From: an uncultured Methylococcaceae bacterium
Lineage (GTDB): Bacteria > Pseudomonadota > Gammaproteobacteria > Methylococcales > Methylococcaceae
Assembly: GCA_903930145.1 (NCBI GenBank)
Contig: CAIYXP010000088.1
Location: forward strand, 1-54,737
Length of the DNA stretch: 54,737 nt
Reading direction: 5' to 3'
A model generated the notes under the pieces. It had not been told where the DNA came from, did not search any database, and was given only the letters and a program-made list of their open reading frames with translations. Of this stretch, positions 43,746 to 51,235 are shown in pieces. Both the position numbers and the translations under genes were made by a program. The number at the start of each line of letters is the position of its first letter. Position 1 is the first letter of the stretch.

Positions 43746-44558
43746 TCAATCCTCTGGGCTTGCCATGTGTTGGTTGGTTTTTCCATCGGGTTCAGTCAAA
43801 AGCAATTCAGGGTTTTGTTCCTCATCCCTGTTGGCATTGAAAAAACGCGAAAAGAAAAGGCCCAGTTCGAATAGCAGCCACATCGGGACTGCCAACAAGG
43901 TTTGGGACACCGGGTCTGGCGGGGTCAGCACTGCTCCGATGAAAAAAGCCAGTACGATAATGTAAGGCCGTTTATCAATCAAGGACTCACGACTGACGAT
44001 GCCAGTCCATACCAGCAAGATCGTGAAGATAGGCACTTCAAAAGAGATGCCAAATGCGAAGAACATGGTTAGCACGAAGTCTAAATACTTGCTGATGTCT
44101 GTCATCACGGTCACACCCGCTGGGGCTGTCGTGTTAATGAAAGCAAACAACAACGGAAATAAAACGTAGTAAGCAAAGGCTATGCCGGCATAAAACAGTA
44201 TGCTACTCGACACTAACAGCGGCAGCACGAGCCTGCGTTCGTGTCGGTACAAGCCCGGTGCCACGAAGGCCCATACTTGGTAGAGGATGAAAGGGGCGGA
44301 CAGAAAGACAGACACTACCAAAGTCAGTTTGAAAGGGGTCAGGAAAGGGGATGCCACATCAATGGCGATCATCTGGCTACCCGCCGGCATGTGCTTTAGC
44401 AATGGGCCGGCCAAGTAAGCATAGATTTCATTGGCATAGAATGCCAAACCGAAAAATAACACGAAAATGAAGATGATTGAGCGTAGCAGCCGGTTTCTTA
44501 GCTCGACCAGATGGGAGACAAACGGCTGTTCATGGTCGAAGTTGTCGGCGCTACTCAT
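43746..44558 (-). CDS. tatC: Twin-arginine translocase subunit TatC
   Basis: The 270-residue protein has six membrane segments. It begins [20 protein letters not shown], which contains the signal-peptide-binding HLxELRxR motif, and has a conserved [10 protein letters not shown] in helix four ([20 protein letters not shown]). TatC is the receptor for RR signal peptides. The C-terminal tail is longer than usual ([16 protein letters not shown] and on) and is probably disordered. The start overlaps the tatB end by 8 bp. Confidence 0.96.
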   Translation of the reverse strand: MSSADNFDHEQPFVSHLVELRNRLLRSIIFIFVLFFGLAFYANEIYAYLAGPLLKHMPAGSQMIAIDVASPFLTPFKLTLVVSVFLSAPFILYQVWAFVAPGLYRHERRLVLPLLVSSSILFYAGIAFAYYVLFPLLFAFINTTAPAGVTVMTDISKYLDFVLTMFFAFGISFEVPIFTILLVWTGIVSRESLIDKRPYIIVLAFFIGAVLTPPDPVSQTLLAVPMWLLFELGLFFSRFFNANRDEEQNPELLLTEPDGKTNQHMASPED

Positions 44559-44862
44559 GCATCCCCTCGGATGGGTCGTTTTTGGAATCCACTGTCAGAT
44601 GAGTATCCTTTGTTGGTTTGTTGGCGCTATTGTCAGCCAGCAACATTCTTTCCATCTCGCGCTTTTGTTTGTCCATGGACTCCTTCAAGTCTTGCAGTTG
44701 CAATTCCCTGTCAATTTCTTGCTTGACCGAGGAAGCCATGGAGCGAGCCTTCCTGATCCACAGGGCTGCTTCTTTGGCAACACGGGGCAGGCGTTCCGGC
44801 CCGAAAACGAGTAGGGCGATCAAACCCACCAACACCATTTCTGAAAAGCCAACGTCGAACAT
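44551..44862 (-). CDS. tatB: Twin-arginine translocase subunit TatB
   Basis: The 103-residue protein has a short N-terminal membrane helix ([21 protein letters not shown], with the conserved Glu and FGPxRLP hinge) and an amphipathic helix with [20 protein letters not shown], typical of TatB. It passes RR precursors from TatC to TatA. It lies 15 bp after tatA and overlaps tatC by 8 bp, so tatABC are one operon. Confidence 0.94.
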   Translation of the reverse strand: MFDVGFSEMVLVGLIALLVFGPERLPRVAKEAALWIRKARSMASSVKQEIDRELQLQDLKESMDKQKREMERMLLADNSANKPTKDTHLTVDSKNDPSEGMHE

Positions 44863-44877
44863 GATGGCTGTTTACTA

Positions 44878-45093
44878 TTAGGTTTTGTCTTTGTTATCGG
44901 ATACCACCTCGGCCTCGCCGTCAATGGTGCGTGTCCGTTCGACAGGCTTGGCTTCTTCAGGCTCACTCATTGCGCTGCGGAAGCTTTTGATCGCGCCGCC
45001 GAGATCGCCACCGATGGTTTTTAACTTTTTGGTTCCAAAGACCACAACGACAATCAGTAACAGGAGCACGAGCTCCCAGATGCCTATACCCAT
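44878..45093 (-). CDS. tatA: Twin-arginine translocase subunit TatA
   Basis: The 71-residue protein has the TatA architecture: [20 protein letters not shown], an [20 protein letters not shown] amphipathic helix, and an acidic tail. TatA oligomerises to form the pore. It is the first gene of the tat operon, with the DUF2726 gene 135 bp upstream behind a terminator-like hairpin. The ATG at 45093 has GGAG 8-10 bp upstream. Confidence 0.95.
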   Translation of the reverse strand: MGIGIWELVLLLLIVVVVFGTKKLKTIGGDLGGAIKSFRSAMSEPEEAKPVERTRTIDGEAEVVSDNKDKT

Positions 45094-45112
45094 TGTTGAT
45101 TACTCCTCAATA

Positions 45113-45140
45113 TAAAAAAATGATGACACACGAAGTGTGT
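45113..45140 (-). terminator. Terminator-like hairpin between the DUF2726 gene and tatA
   Basis: ACACAC (45126-45131) pairs with GTGTGT (45135-45140), and on the minus strand a run of T follows after about five bases. The stem is short, so it is a candidate only. Confidence 0.45.
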
Positions 45141-45228
45141 TGGCCCCATTGGGCGTTACAGTCCGACTAAGATACCCGGAAATAGTCGATAAGGATAGGC
45201 CAGAGACTTGCTTAGCAACTTTCCTGGC

Positions 45229-45792
45229 TTAAAAATTCATATCGCTCAAGTTAGAAATGCGAGGTTCTTTGCGTCCGCCCGTTTCCACTAACAACAATGG
45301 CTCCCGTTCCAGTGCCTTGCGTAAATTATCCCGAATGTTGTCTGCGGAATACTCGGGCATGACAGGGAAGTTGACCAAAGGCAGCCCCAAGTTCGCGCAA
45401 ATTTCGATCAGAGGATCTTCGTCTTCTATGCGTGTCTGACCGGTTTTGTCTAGCAATTGTACGGCACATGCGACGCTTAGGGAGGTTTTTTCGCAAAGGA
45501 TGAAATCAAAATGGCGTCCCTCCAAGGGTTTAAAGGCATTTTTCGCGGCCATGCCCGATGCAGCTTTGTTTGGGGCGATGATGTCGCAGACACTGATTTT
45601 GCCAAATATTTCGTATTCCGTCCCCACAGCATTTTGCAATGCGCGAAAAAAGACCCTGTCATCAGGGGAAAATAATAGGCTGCGTCTTTGATACGGATAC
45701 CGGGAGGGTTTCCTTCCACCAAAAAAAAGCCATTTAAGAATTATGGCCAGCAGGACAAACCCGGCGATTAAGGCAATGATCTGCCATTTCAT
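45229..45792 (-). CDS. Membrane-anchored DUF2726 protein
   Basis: The 187-residue protein has an N-terminal membrane segment (IIALIAGFVLLAIILKWLFF, residues 5-24) and a DUF2726 domain (RRSLLFSPDDRVFFRALQNA; RHFDFILCEKTSLSVACAVQ, with the conserved FDFxLC). This domain is distantly related to nucleases or helicase-linked domains and often stands in membrane-bound short proteins; no function is known. It lies 6 bp after the glutaredoxin gene end on the same strand. Confidence 0.85.
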   Translation of the reverse strand: MKWQIIALIAGFVLLAIILKWLFFGGRKPSRYPYQRRSLLFSPDDRVFFRALQNAVGTEYEIFGKISVCDIIAPNKAASGMAAKNAFKPLEGRHFDFILCEKTSLSVACAVQLLDKTGQTRIEDEDPLIEICANLGLPLVNFPVMPEYSADNIRDNLRKALEREPLLLVETGGRKEPRISNLSDMNF

Positions 45793-45798
45793 CTCATT

Positions 45799-46158
45799 TC
45801 ATTCCAAAGTCTTTTGCTGCAAAGCCTCTTGTATGGCTTCGGGGTCAAATCCACGAATAACAGTGGAACCGTTGATGACGATGATGGGAACCCCACCCCC
45901 TCCGAACTTTTGGTAATCAATCCGACCTTGCTCCGATTTTTCCACATCCAACTCCTGGTAGGGAATGCTGTTTTTAGCAAAAAATTTTCGCGTCTTGGCA
46001 CAATAACCACACCACTGTGTGGCATAAAGCACAATATGGACGGGTCCGGATACAGTTACAGGAGGTGGCGGGGAAAGAGTGTTGCCGATCAGTTCCCAAT
46101 TCTGATAAAGGCCAACGACTAGGCAACCTAAGAGAAGAATTTTTATTTTTTTGGACAT
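45799..46158 (-). CDS. Membrane-anchored glutaredoxin
   Basis: The 119-residue protein has an N-terminal membrane segment or signal (IKILLLGCLVVGLY) followed by a glutaredoxin fold. The active site is YATQWCGYCAKTRKFF (CxxC), and the GSH site GGGGVPIIVINGS and VIRGFDPEAI are present. It is likely to face the periplasm or stay at the membrane. The ATG at 46158 has GAGGAG upstream; the frame is open to 46203, but the first 15 residues have no match. It lies 6 bp before the DUF2726 gene. Confidence 0.88.
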   Translation of the reverse strand: MSKKIKILLLGCLVVGLYQNWELIGNTLSPPPPVTVSGPVHIVLYATQWCGYCAKTRKFFAKNSIPYQELDVEKSEQGRIDYQKFGGGGVPIIVINGSTVIRGFDPEAIQEALQQKTLE

Positions 46159-46289
46159 GGGCTCCTCGAAGTAATGCCTAAAACCCTTGAATGACCCGTT
46201 CATGTAATCTCAGCGATGAGCCTCATGCGCCCAACAGCCAAAGGTTTGGCTTTGACTATTGGAAGCTTATGGCATCGGTTGCTCTGGCA

Positions 46290-46631
46290 TTAGCCACCTG
46301 CGCGTTTAGCTTTGATGCCCCGTTTGGCGAGTTCTGCAATCACTAAGTCCCGATGGTCGCCTTGAATTTCGATGACGCCATCCTTCACAGTGCCACCACT
46401 ACCGCAACGGGCCTTCAATTCTTTTGCCATTGCTTTCAAATCTTCGTCAGTGGCCAAGATGCCTGTGATGACAGTGACTCCAGCGCCTTTGCGACCTTTG
46501 GTTTCCCTCCCTACCCTGACAATTCCGTCACCCTTGGGGATTCTTGGCTTTTTTCCGCAAACGCAGGATGCCACTGGTTTTCCACAGTCTGGGCAAATCC
46601 TGCCTTGATCCGTGGAGTAAACAATGCCCAT
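46290..46631 (-). CDS. yciH: SUI1/eIF1-like translation factor YciH
   Basis: The 113-residue protein has a short zinc-ribbon-like N-terminus (CPDCGKPVASCVC) and an SUI1 domain (VRVGRETKGRKGAGVTVITG, then LKARCGSGGTVKDGVIEIQG and VIAELAKRGIKAKRAGG). YciH relatives affect start-codon selection and are small. The ATG start is clear. It lies 25 bp after the end of the DUF2750 gene on the same strand. Confidence 0.94.
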   Translation of the reverse strand: MGIVYSTDQGRICPDCGKPVASCVCGKKPRIPKGDGIVRVGRETKGRKGAGVTVITGILATDEDLKAMAKELKARCGSGGTVKDGVIEIQGDHRDLVIAELAKRGIKAKRAGG

Positions 46632-46656
46632 GGAAGCCGTTTTAGTAAGCCTTGGT

Positions 46657-47037
46657 TCAGTGATGGGTGACGTTTTCGTCAGGTTCGCCAGTCAACTGTT
46701 GGTTCAAATCATCCGGTTCGACCTCCAAACCATCAAGGTCATCGTTCCAGTTGGGTCCAACTAAAATGCCGTCTTCCGCCATGCCAGTCAACCAATCCTC
46801 AACGAATTCATCCAAATCCATTGACACGGGGCGGAAGTGAGCCCACTCACCGACGCAATGTGCTTTGGCGAAGGCTTCTTCAGACCAAAACGGCATGACT
46901 TCCGAATCCTCAAATTCCGTTGAATCCACAACCACCCATCCATCATCGGATTGCAGCCCCCATACTTGCCCGGAATCCAAAATGCTTTCGATGAAACGTT
47001 GATAATTTGCGTTAAGGTCGGCCGTTAATTTGATCAT
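46657..47037 (-). CDS. DUF2750 protein
   Basis: The 126-residue acidic protein shows the DUF2750 signature: VWGLQSDDGWVVVDSTEFED, VMPFWSEEAFAKAHCVGEWA, LDEFVEDWLTGMAEDGILVG and NWNDDLDGLEVEPDDL. No function is known for the family. It is the first gene of a short run with yciH, with 25 bp between them. The upstream region (47038-47236) carries no other gene. Confidence 0.88.
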   Translation of the reverse strand: MIKLTADLNANYQRFIESILDSGQVWGLQSDDGWVVVDSTEFEDSEVMPFWSEEAFAKAHCVGEWAHFRPVSMDLDEFVEDWLTGMAEDGILVGPNWNDDLDGLEVEPDDLNQQLTGEPDENVTHH

Positions 47038-47236
47038 GGCAATTCTCTAAAATGACATAGTTGTGCAGACTGCAATCAGTGCTGCGATTAAGTGAACTGA
47101 GTGTGGGCGAGTGTCAAATCACACCCCACAAAGCTAAAATTTTACGCATTTTTCCCTTCTTGGTGGGTGATTTCGGAGCGATTTTGGCTTTTTCTCAAGC
47201 TCACAGTGCAGACATGCACGATTCGGCGATAGTGAC

Positions 47237-47965
47237 CTAGGCCAATGCAGTCCGTGGCTGATGATGGGCTTGATGAGTGTTGGATGACCATAAGGGTTCA
47301 TTGTCATAATATACCACAAGATTCCCGTCATCTTGAAGAATCAGCCATGCGCCATGGGTGTTTGACCCGGTTGACGAACCAGAGGACCACAGGATATTCC
47401 CTTTGAGGTCATGCACAACCAAATCACCGTCAGTTTGCATGATGGCATGATGCGGATTATGACCAGTGGTATTCGATATCCAAAGTGGTTTGTTCCCGGC
47501 CACCTCATACAAAACTAAACGGCCATCCTCATGAAAAATCAATTGATAGTTACCGTTGAGTGAAGTGAGCGCATTGTTGACAAAGAGTGCTTGATTAGGA
47601 TTTAGAATATCACATCTAGGTGTTTGGCGCGTATTCGATGACCATACATCCACCCCGCCATAATAAATGACAATATTCCCGTCATCTTGGAGTGCGAGGA
47701 TGGAACTTGGGTACTCACTAGTATTGGATGCCCAAACTTGCCCTGAGGTGCTTCTGATCACCCAATTTCCGTCAGCTTGCATGGTGGCACTCTTTGGCGT
47801 GGTCCCTGCGGTATTCGATGCCCATATAGGTTCTTTATTGGGCAAGCTATGCAACACTAGGTTGCCATCGCTCTGATAAGTTAATTGATACTGTCCTTGA
47901 GGGGAAACCAGCGAGTCATTTACATCGAGTTTATTACCTGTAGTGATGACATTCGCATATGACAT
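47237..47965 (-). CDS. Tandem B-lectin (monocot mannose-binding lectin type) protein, LlpA-like
   Basis: The 242-residue protein has two B-lectin domains (about residues 1-115 and 120-235). Six QxDxNxVxY-like sites appear: YQSDGNLVLH, MQADGNWVIR, LQDDGNIVIYY, FHEDGRLVLY, MQTDGDLVVH and LQDDGNLVVYY. The first, third and sixth are closest to the mannose-binding consensus; the fourth and fifth are changed. Tandem MMBL domains of about 260 residues without signal peptide are the layout of LlpA lectin-like bacteriocins, which kill related strains. Sugar binding alone is equally possible. The ATG at 47965 has TGGAGC upstream; the frame is open to 48025. Confidence 0.82.
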   Translation of the reverse strand: MSYANVITTGNKLDVNDSLVSPQGQYQLTYQSDGNLVLHSLPNKEPIWASNTAGTTPKSATMQADGNWVIRSTSGQVWASNTSEYPSSILALQDDGNIVIYYGGVDVWSSNTRQTPRCDILNPNQALFVNNALTSLNGNYQLIFHEDGRLVLYEVAGNKPLWISNTTGHNPHHAIMQTDGDLVVHDLKGNILWSSGSSTGSNTHGAWLILQDDGNLVVYYDNEPLWSSNTHQAHHQPRTALA

Positions 47966-48220
47966 GGCTAAGCTCCAAAATGAGAAGATATAGAGTGCAT
48001 GAATTAGGTCTAAAAGTTGCTGCACTCAAAATGCAACGAATTAGACTGACCCTACCGAAGCAAATAACAATAGTCCCATGGGCAAATTGGCTTGTATATC
48101 GGAAAAAATCTGATTTTTGGGGTGGAAACGGAAGTTTTTTTGTGACCGACCAAGCTTGCCTAGGCGTGTTGAACGGAAAAATGGGCTAAAATCACCCAAT
48201 TTACGGGAAAGAACTCAAGC

Positions 48221-49387
48221 ATGGCCCACATTCCTTTAAGCCTCCGCATGTCAGCGGTACAGTCCCCCATCATTCCCGTCATTGGCGAGTTGATACGCGC
48301 AAATCCTGGAACGGTTTCGCTGGGGCAGGGTGTGTCTTGGTATGGCCCACCGGAATCTGCGCGGATTAGGATTTCCCATTTTTTTGACCAGCCGAATCAT
48401 CATAAATATGGCCCGGTGCATGGAATAGCGCCTTTGTTGGAACTTATCGAACATAAATTGGCAACGGAAAATGGCATCCCTCTATCCGGGAGGAAAGTGG
48501 TTGTCACGGCGGGTGCTAACATGGGCTTCCTGAATTCCCTTTTTGCGATCACCGATCCGGGTGACGAAGTCATCCTGCCTTTGCCTTACTATTTCAATCA
48601 AGAAATGGCTATTCGCATGTTGAACTGCAAACCAGTGCTGGTGCCAACCGATGAGGACTTCCGGTTGCAGCCCGAGGCAATACGTTCAGCCATCACTGAA
48701 AGAACCCGTGCAGTGGTAACCATTTCGCCCAACAATCCTTCCGGTGCGGTTTATGCTGAAAGTGATTTACGCAAGGTCAACGCACTCTGCAAGAAAGCCG
48801 GCATCTACCACATCAGTGACGAGGCTTATGAGAATTTTATTTATGGCGATGCCCGCCATTTCTCCCCCGGTTCGATAGCCGATTCTTCACAGCACACGGT
48901 TTCTTTGTTTTCGCTGTCTAAAGCCTACGGATTTGCCAGTTGGCGGATTGGTTACATGGTCATCCCCGAGGCCATGTACCCAGCCGTGCTAAAAGCCCAA
49001 GACACCAATTTGATTTGCCCTGCGTTGGTGTCGCAACATGCGGCGATGGGTGCGTTAGAGGCAGGTTCGGACTATTGTCGGGAAAAGCTAAAAACCACGG
49101 CAAAGGTGCGGCAAATGATGATGGAGGGGCTGAATTCCGTCAGTCAGTTTTGCCATATCCCGCCAGCCGATGGGGCGTTTTATATTCTCTTAAAAGTTCA
49201 AACCGAGATTGATTCCTTGTCTTTGGCGGAACGTTTGATTCGGGAGCATGGTGTGGCGGTCATTCCGGGTGTCGCCTTCGGCTTGGAGCAGGGTTGCTAC
49301 TTGCGCATTGCCTATGGTGCATTGGATGAGGAAAAGGCAACGGAGGGCTTAAACCGATTGTTGGCAGGATTGAGCGCTTTGATTTAA
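48221..49387 (+). CDS. PLP-dependent class I/II aminotransferase
   Basis: The 388-residue protein is a fold-type I aminotransferase. The PLP Lys is in SLSKAYGFASWRIGYM (about residue 237). Other landmarks are VVTAGANMGF, PLPYYFNQE, TISPNNPSGAVY and ISDEAYENFIY. Specificity cannot be read from the sequence; it resembles aspartate or kynurenine aminotransferases. It is separated from the B-lectin gene by a divergent gap of 255 bp. DegP/DegQ follows on the same strand, but the 77-bp gap and the unrelated roles argue for separate units. Confidence 0.85.
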   Translation: MAHIPLSLRMSAVQSPIIPVIGELIRANPGTVSLGQGVSWYGPPESARIRISHFFDQPNHHKYGPVHGIAPLLELIEHKLATENGIPLSGRKVVVTAGANMGFLNSLFAITDPGDEVILPLPYYFNQEMAIRMLNCKPVLVPTDEDFRLQPEAIRSAITERTRAVVTISPNNPSGAVYAESDLRKVNALCKKAGIYHISDEAYENFIYGDARHFSPGSIADSSQHTVSLFSLSKAYGFASWRIGYMVIPEAMYPAVLKAQDTNLICPALVSQHAAMGALEAGSDYCREKLKTTAKVRQMMMEGLNSVSQFCHIPPADGAFYILLKVQTEIDSLSLAERLIREHGVAVIPGVAFGLEQGCYLRIAYGALDEEKATEGLNRLLAGLSALI

Positions 49388-49464
49388 GTTTGCTTTAAGA
49401 CTCGCTCCGTAAAGTACTCACCATACGCGGACTTAATCGCGGATTTATGAATGAGGAAACATCC

Positions 49465-50919
49465 ATGCAAGCAAAAACCTTCCGTCTTACTATGATCGCC
49501 TTGGCTGTTGCCGCTGTTGCTGGTACGGTGTACGCAAACATTGATGATTTGAGTGCCAAGCCAGTGCCGGTCACTCCGGTGAATGCCGTGAGCGGTGCGC
49601 CATCGCCTGTCGTCATGGCGGCCTTGCCCGATTTTTCTGCCCTCGTGGCGAAGAATGGGCCTGCCGTGGTGAACATCAGCGTCAGTGGTCACGCCAAGGT
49701 GGCAATGACGGAAATGCCGCAACTCGACCCCAACGACCCGATGTATGAATTCTTCCGCCGCTTCCAAGCGCCGGGGCAACCCAATGGTGAAGCGCCTACC
49801 CACGGCATGGGCTCGGGTTTCATCATCCGCCCGGAAGGGGTCATCATCACCAACGCCCATGTGGTCGATGGCGCCTCGGAAGTCACGGTCAAGTTGACGG
49901 ATAAGCGTGAATTTAAAGCCAAAGTGGTCGGAGTGGACAAACCCACCGATACCGCCGTGTTGAAGATTGATGCGAAGAATCTTCCCACGGTGACGCTAGG
50001 CGATCCGGCCCAGACCGGCGTAGGCGAATGGGTGGTGGCGATAGGCGCTCCGTTTGGTTTTGAGAACAGTGTCACCGCCGGCATCGTCTCGGCCAAGTCG
50101 CGTTCTCTGCCCGATGAAGGCTATGTGCCATTCATCCAGACCGACGTGGCGGTGAATCCGGGGAACTCGGGTGGCCCACTGTTTAATTTGAAGGGCGAGG
50201 TCATCGGCATCAACTCGCAAATTTACAGCCGCACCGGGGGTTACCAAGGGCTATCCTTTGCCATTCCCATCGACGTGGCTTTGAAAGTCGGCGACCAGTT
50301 GCTGCAAAGCGGTAAAGTCAGCCGTGGGCGGATTGGGGTGGGTGTGCAAGCGCTGAACCAATCGCTGGCCGAATCCTTCGGTTTGGACAAGCCACAAGGC
50401 GTATTGGTGGACACCGTGCCAGAAGGGGGCCCGGCGGACAAAGCAGGGATCAAGCCGGGTGACATCATCTTGAAGTTCGACGGGCATACCATCCAAGAGC
50501 CTTCGGAATTGGCCCGTTATGTGTCGGACTTGAAACCCGGAACCGAAGCGAGTTTGACCCTGTGGCGCGAGGGTAGTGAAAAGCAAATCGACATCAAGAC
50601 CACCGCCGCCGAGGAAGTGGCACAAGCCAATGAGGTTCCGCCGGAATTGGCGAAGAGTCGGCTAGGCTTGGCGGTTCGTCCATTATCCCCGCAAGAGGGT
50701 AGGCCATCCGACGTGGATGGCGGTTTAGTGGTGGAACGGGTCACGGGCGCGGCAGAGCGGGCTGGCATTCAACGCGGCGATGTGGTGCTGGCGGTTAACG
50801 GTCATGCCGTTGCCGACCCCAATGAATTGCGGGAATATGTCACCAAAGCCGACAAGCGTATCGCTTTATTGGTCCAGCGCGGCAATAGCCGCTTGTTTGT
50901 GCCAGTGGAATTGGGATAA
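49465..50919 (+). CDS. degQ: DegP/DegQ-type (HtrA) periplasmic serine protease
   Basis: The 484-residue protein has a signal peptide (LTMIALAVAAVAGTVYANI), a trypsin-like protease domain with His in TNAHVVDG, Asp in PTDTAVLKI and Ser in NPGNSGGPLFN, and two PDZ domains (about residues 275-370 and 385-475). It degrades or refolds damaged periplasmic proteins. A frame is open to 49447, but GAGGAAACATCC before the ATG at 49465 gives an ideal ribosome-binding site. The 316 bp after it hold the MITE-like element and a dispersed repeat. Confidence 0.95.
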   Translation: MQAKTFRLTMIALAVAAVAGTVYANIDDLSAKPVPVTPVNAVSGAPSPVVMAALPDFSALVAKNGPAVVNISVSGHAKVAMTEMPQLDPNDPMYEFFRRFQAPGQPNGEAPTHGMGSGFIIRPEGVIITNAHVVDGASEVTVKLTDKREFKAKVVGVDKPTDTAVLKIDAKNLPTVTLGDPAQTGVGEWVVAIGAPFGFENSVTAGIVSAKSRSLPDEGYVPFIQTDVAVNPGNSGGPLFNLKGEVIGINSQIYSRTGGYQGLSFAIPIDVALKVGDQLLQSGKVSRGRIGVGVQALNQSLAESFGLDKPQGVLVDTVPEGGPADKAGIKPGDIILKFDGHTIQEPSELARYVSDLKPGTEASLTLWREGSEKQIDIKTTAAEEVAQANEVPPELAKSRLGLAVRPLSPQEGRPSDVDGGLVVERVTGAAERAGIQRGDVVLAVNGHAVADPNELREYVTKADKRIALLVQRGNSRLFVPVELG

Positions 50920-51013
50920 GTGACGATGTAACCGATTTGACGCGTTGACTTGGTTTGATCGCTCCTACGCTCCGGCGTGGGAGCGCAGACGTTGGCGTTC
51001 CCACGGAGACCGT

Positions 51014-51148
51014 CAAAGCCATTAACTTAAGCCGTTCGTGGTGAGCCTGTCGAACCATGAACGGCTTAACATCAAAGCGGTCGGAATTTTCCGTTCACCC
51101 TTCGACAGGCTCAGGGCGAACGGAAAAATCGTTAAGTTAATGGAATTG
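51014..51148. mobile_element. MITE-like element, copy 2 (with 11-bp flanking direct repeat)
   Basis: The element is the reverse orientation of 26567-26702, about 135 bp, with the same CCATTAACTTAA ends and the same two TTCGACAGGCTCA units. Its centre differs. ACGGAGACCGT occurs at both sides (51003-51013 and 51149-51159), as expected for a target-site duplication. It lies between the DegQ and TIR-FGE genes. Confidence 0.75.
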
Positions 51149-51182
51149 ACGGAGACCGTATGAACGATCCAAAATTAGTCGG

Positions 51183-51213
51183 CTTCGCTCAGGACTGGCT
51201 TCATACGGGCTGA
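51183..51213 (-). repeat. Dispersed repeat, copy 2 (inverse of 165-195)
   Basis: The segment with CTTCGCTCAGGACTGGCTTC and ATACGGG is the reverse complement of 169-195 with one mismatch over 27 bases. It lies just after the end of the TIR-FGE gene, as copy 1 lies after the TIR-NACHT-FGE gene. Confidence 0.7.
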
Positions 51214-51235
51214 CTACATTTTTTCTCTGCCTGAA

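Noticed and set aside
47959..48189. Plus-strand frame of 76 codons before the aminotransferase
   Set aside because: It begins inside the B-lectin start region and looks like random DNA; the divergent gap is better explained as promoter space.
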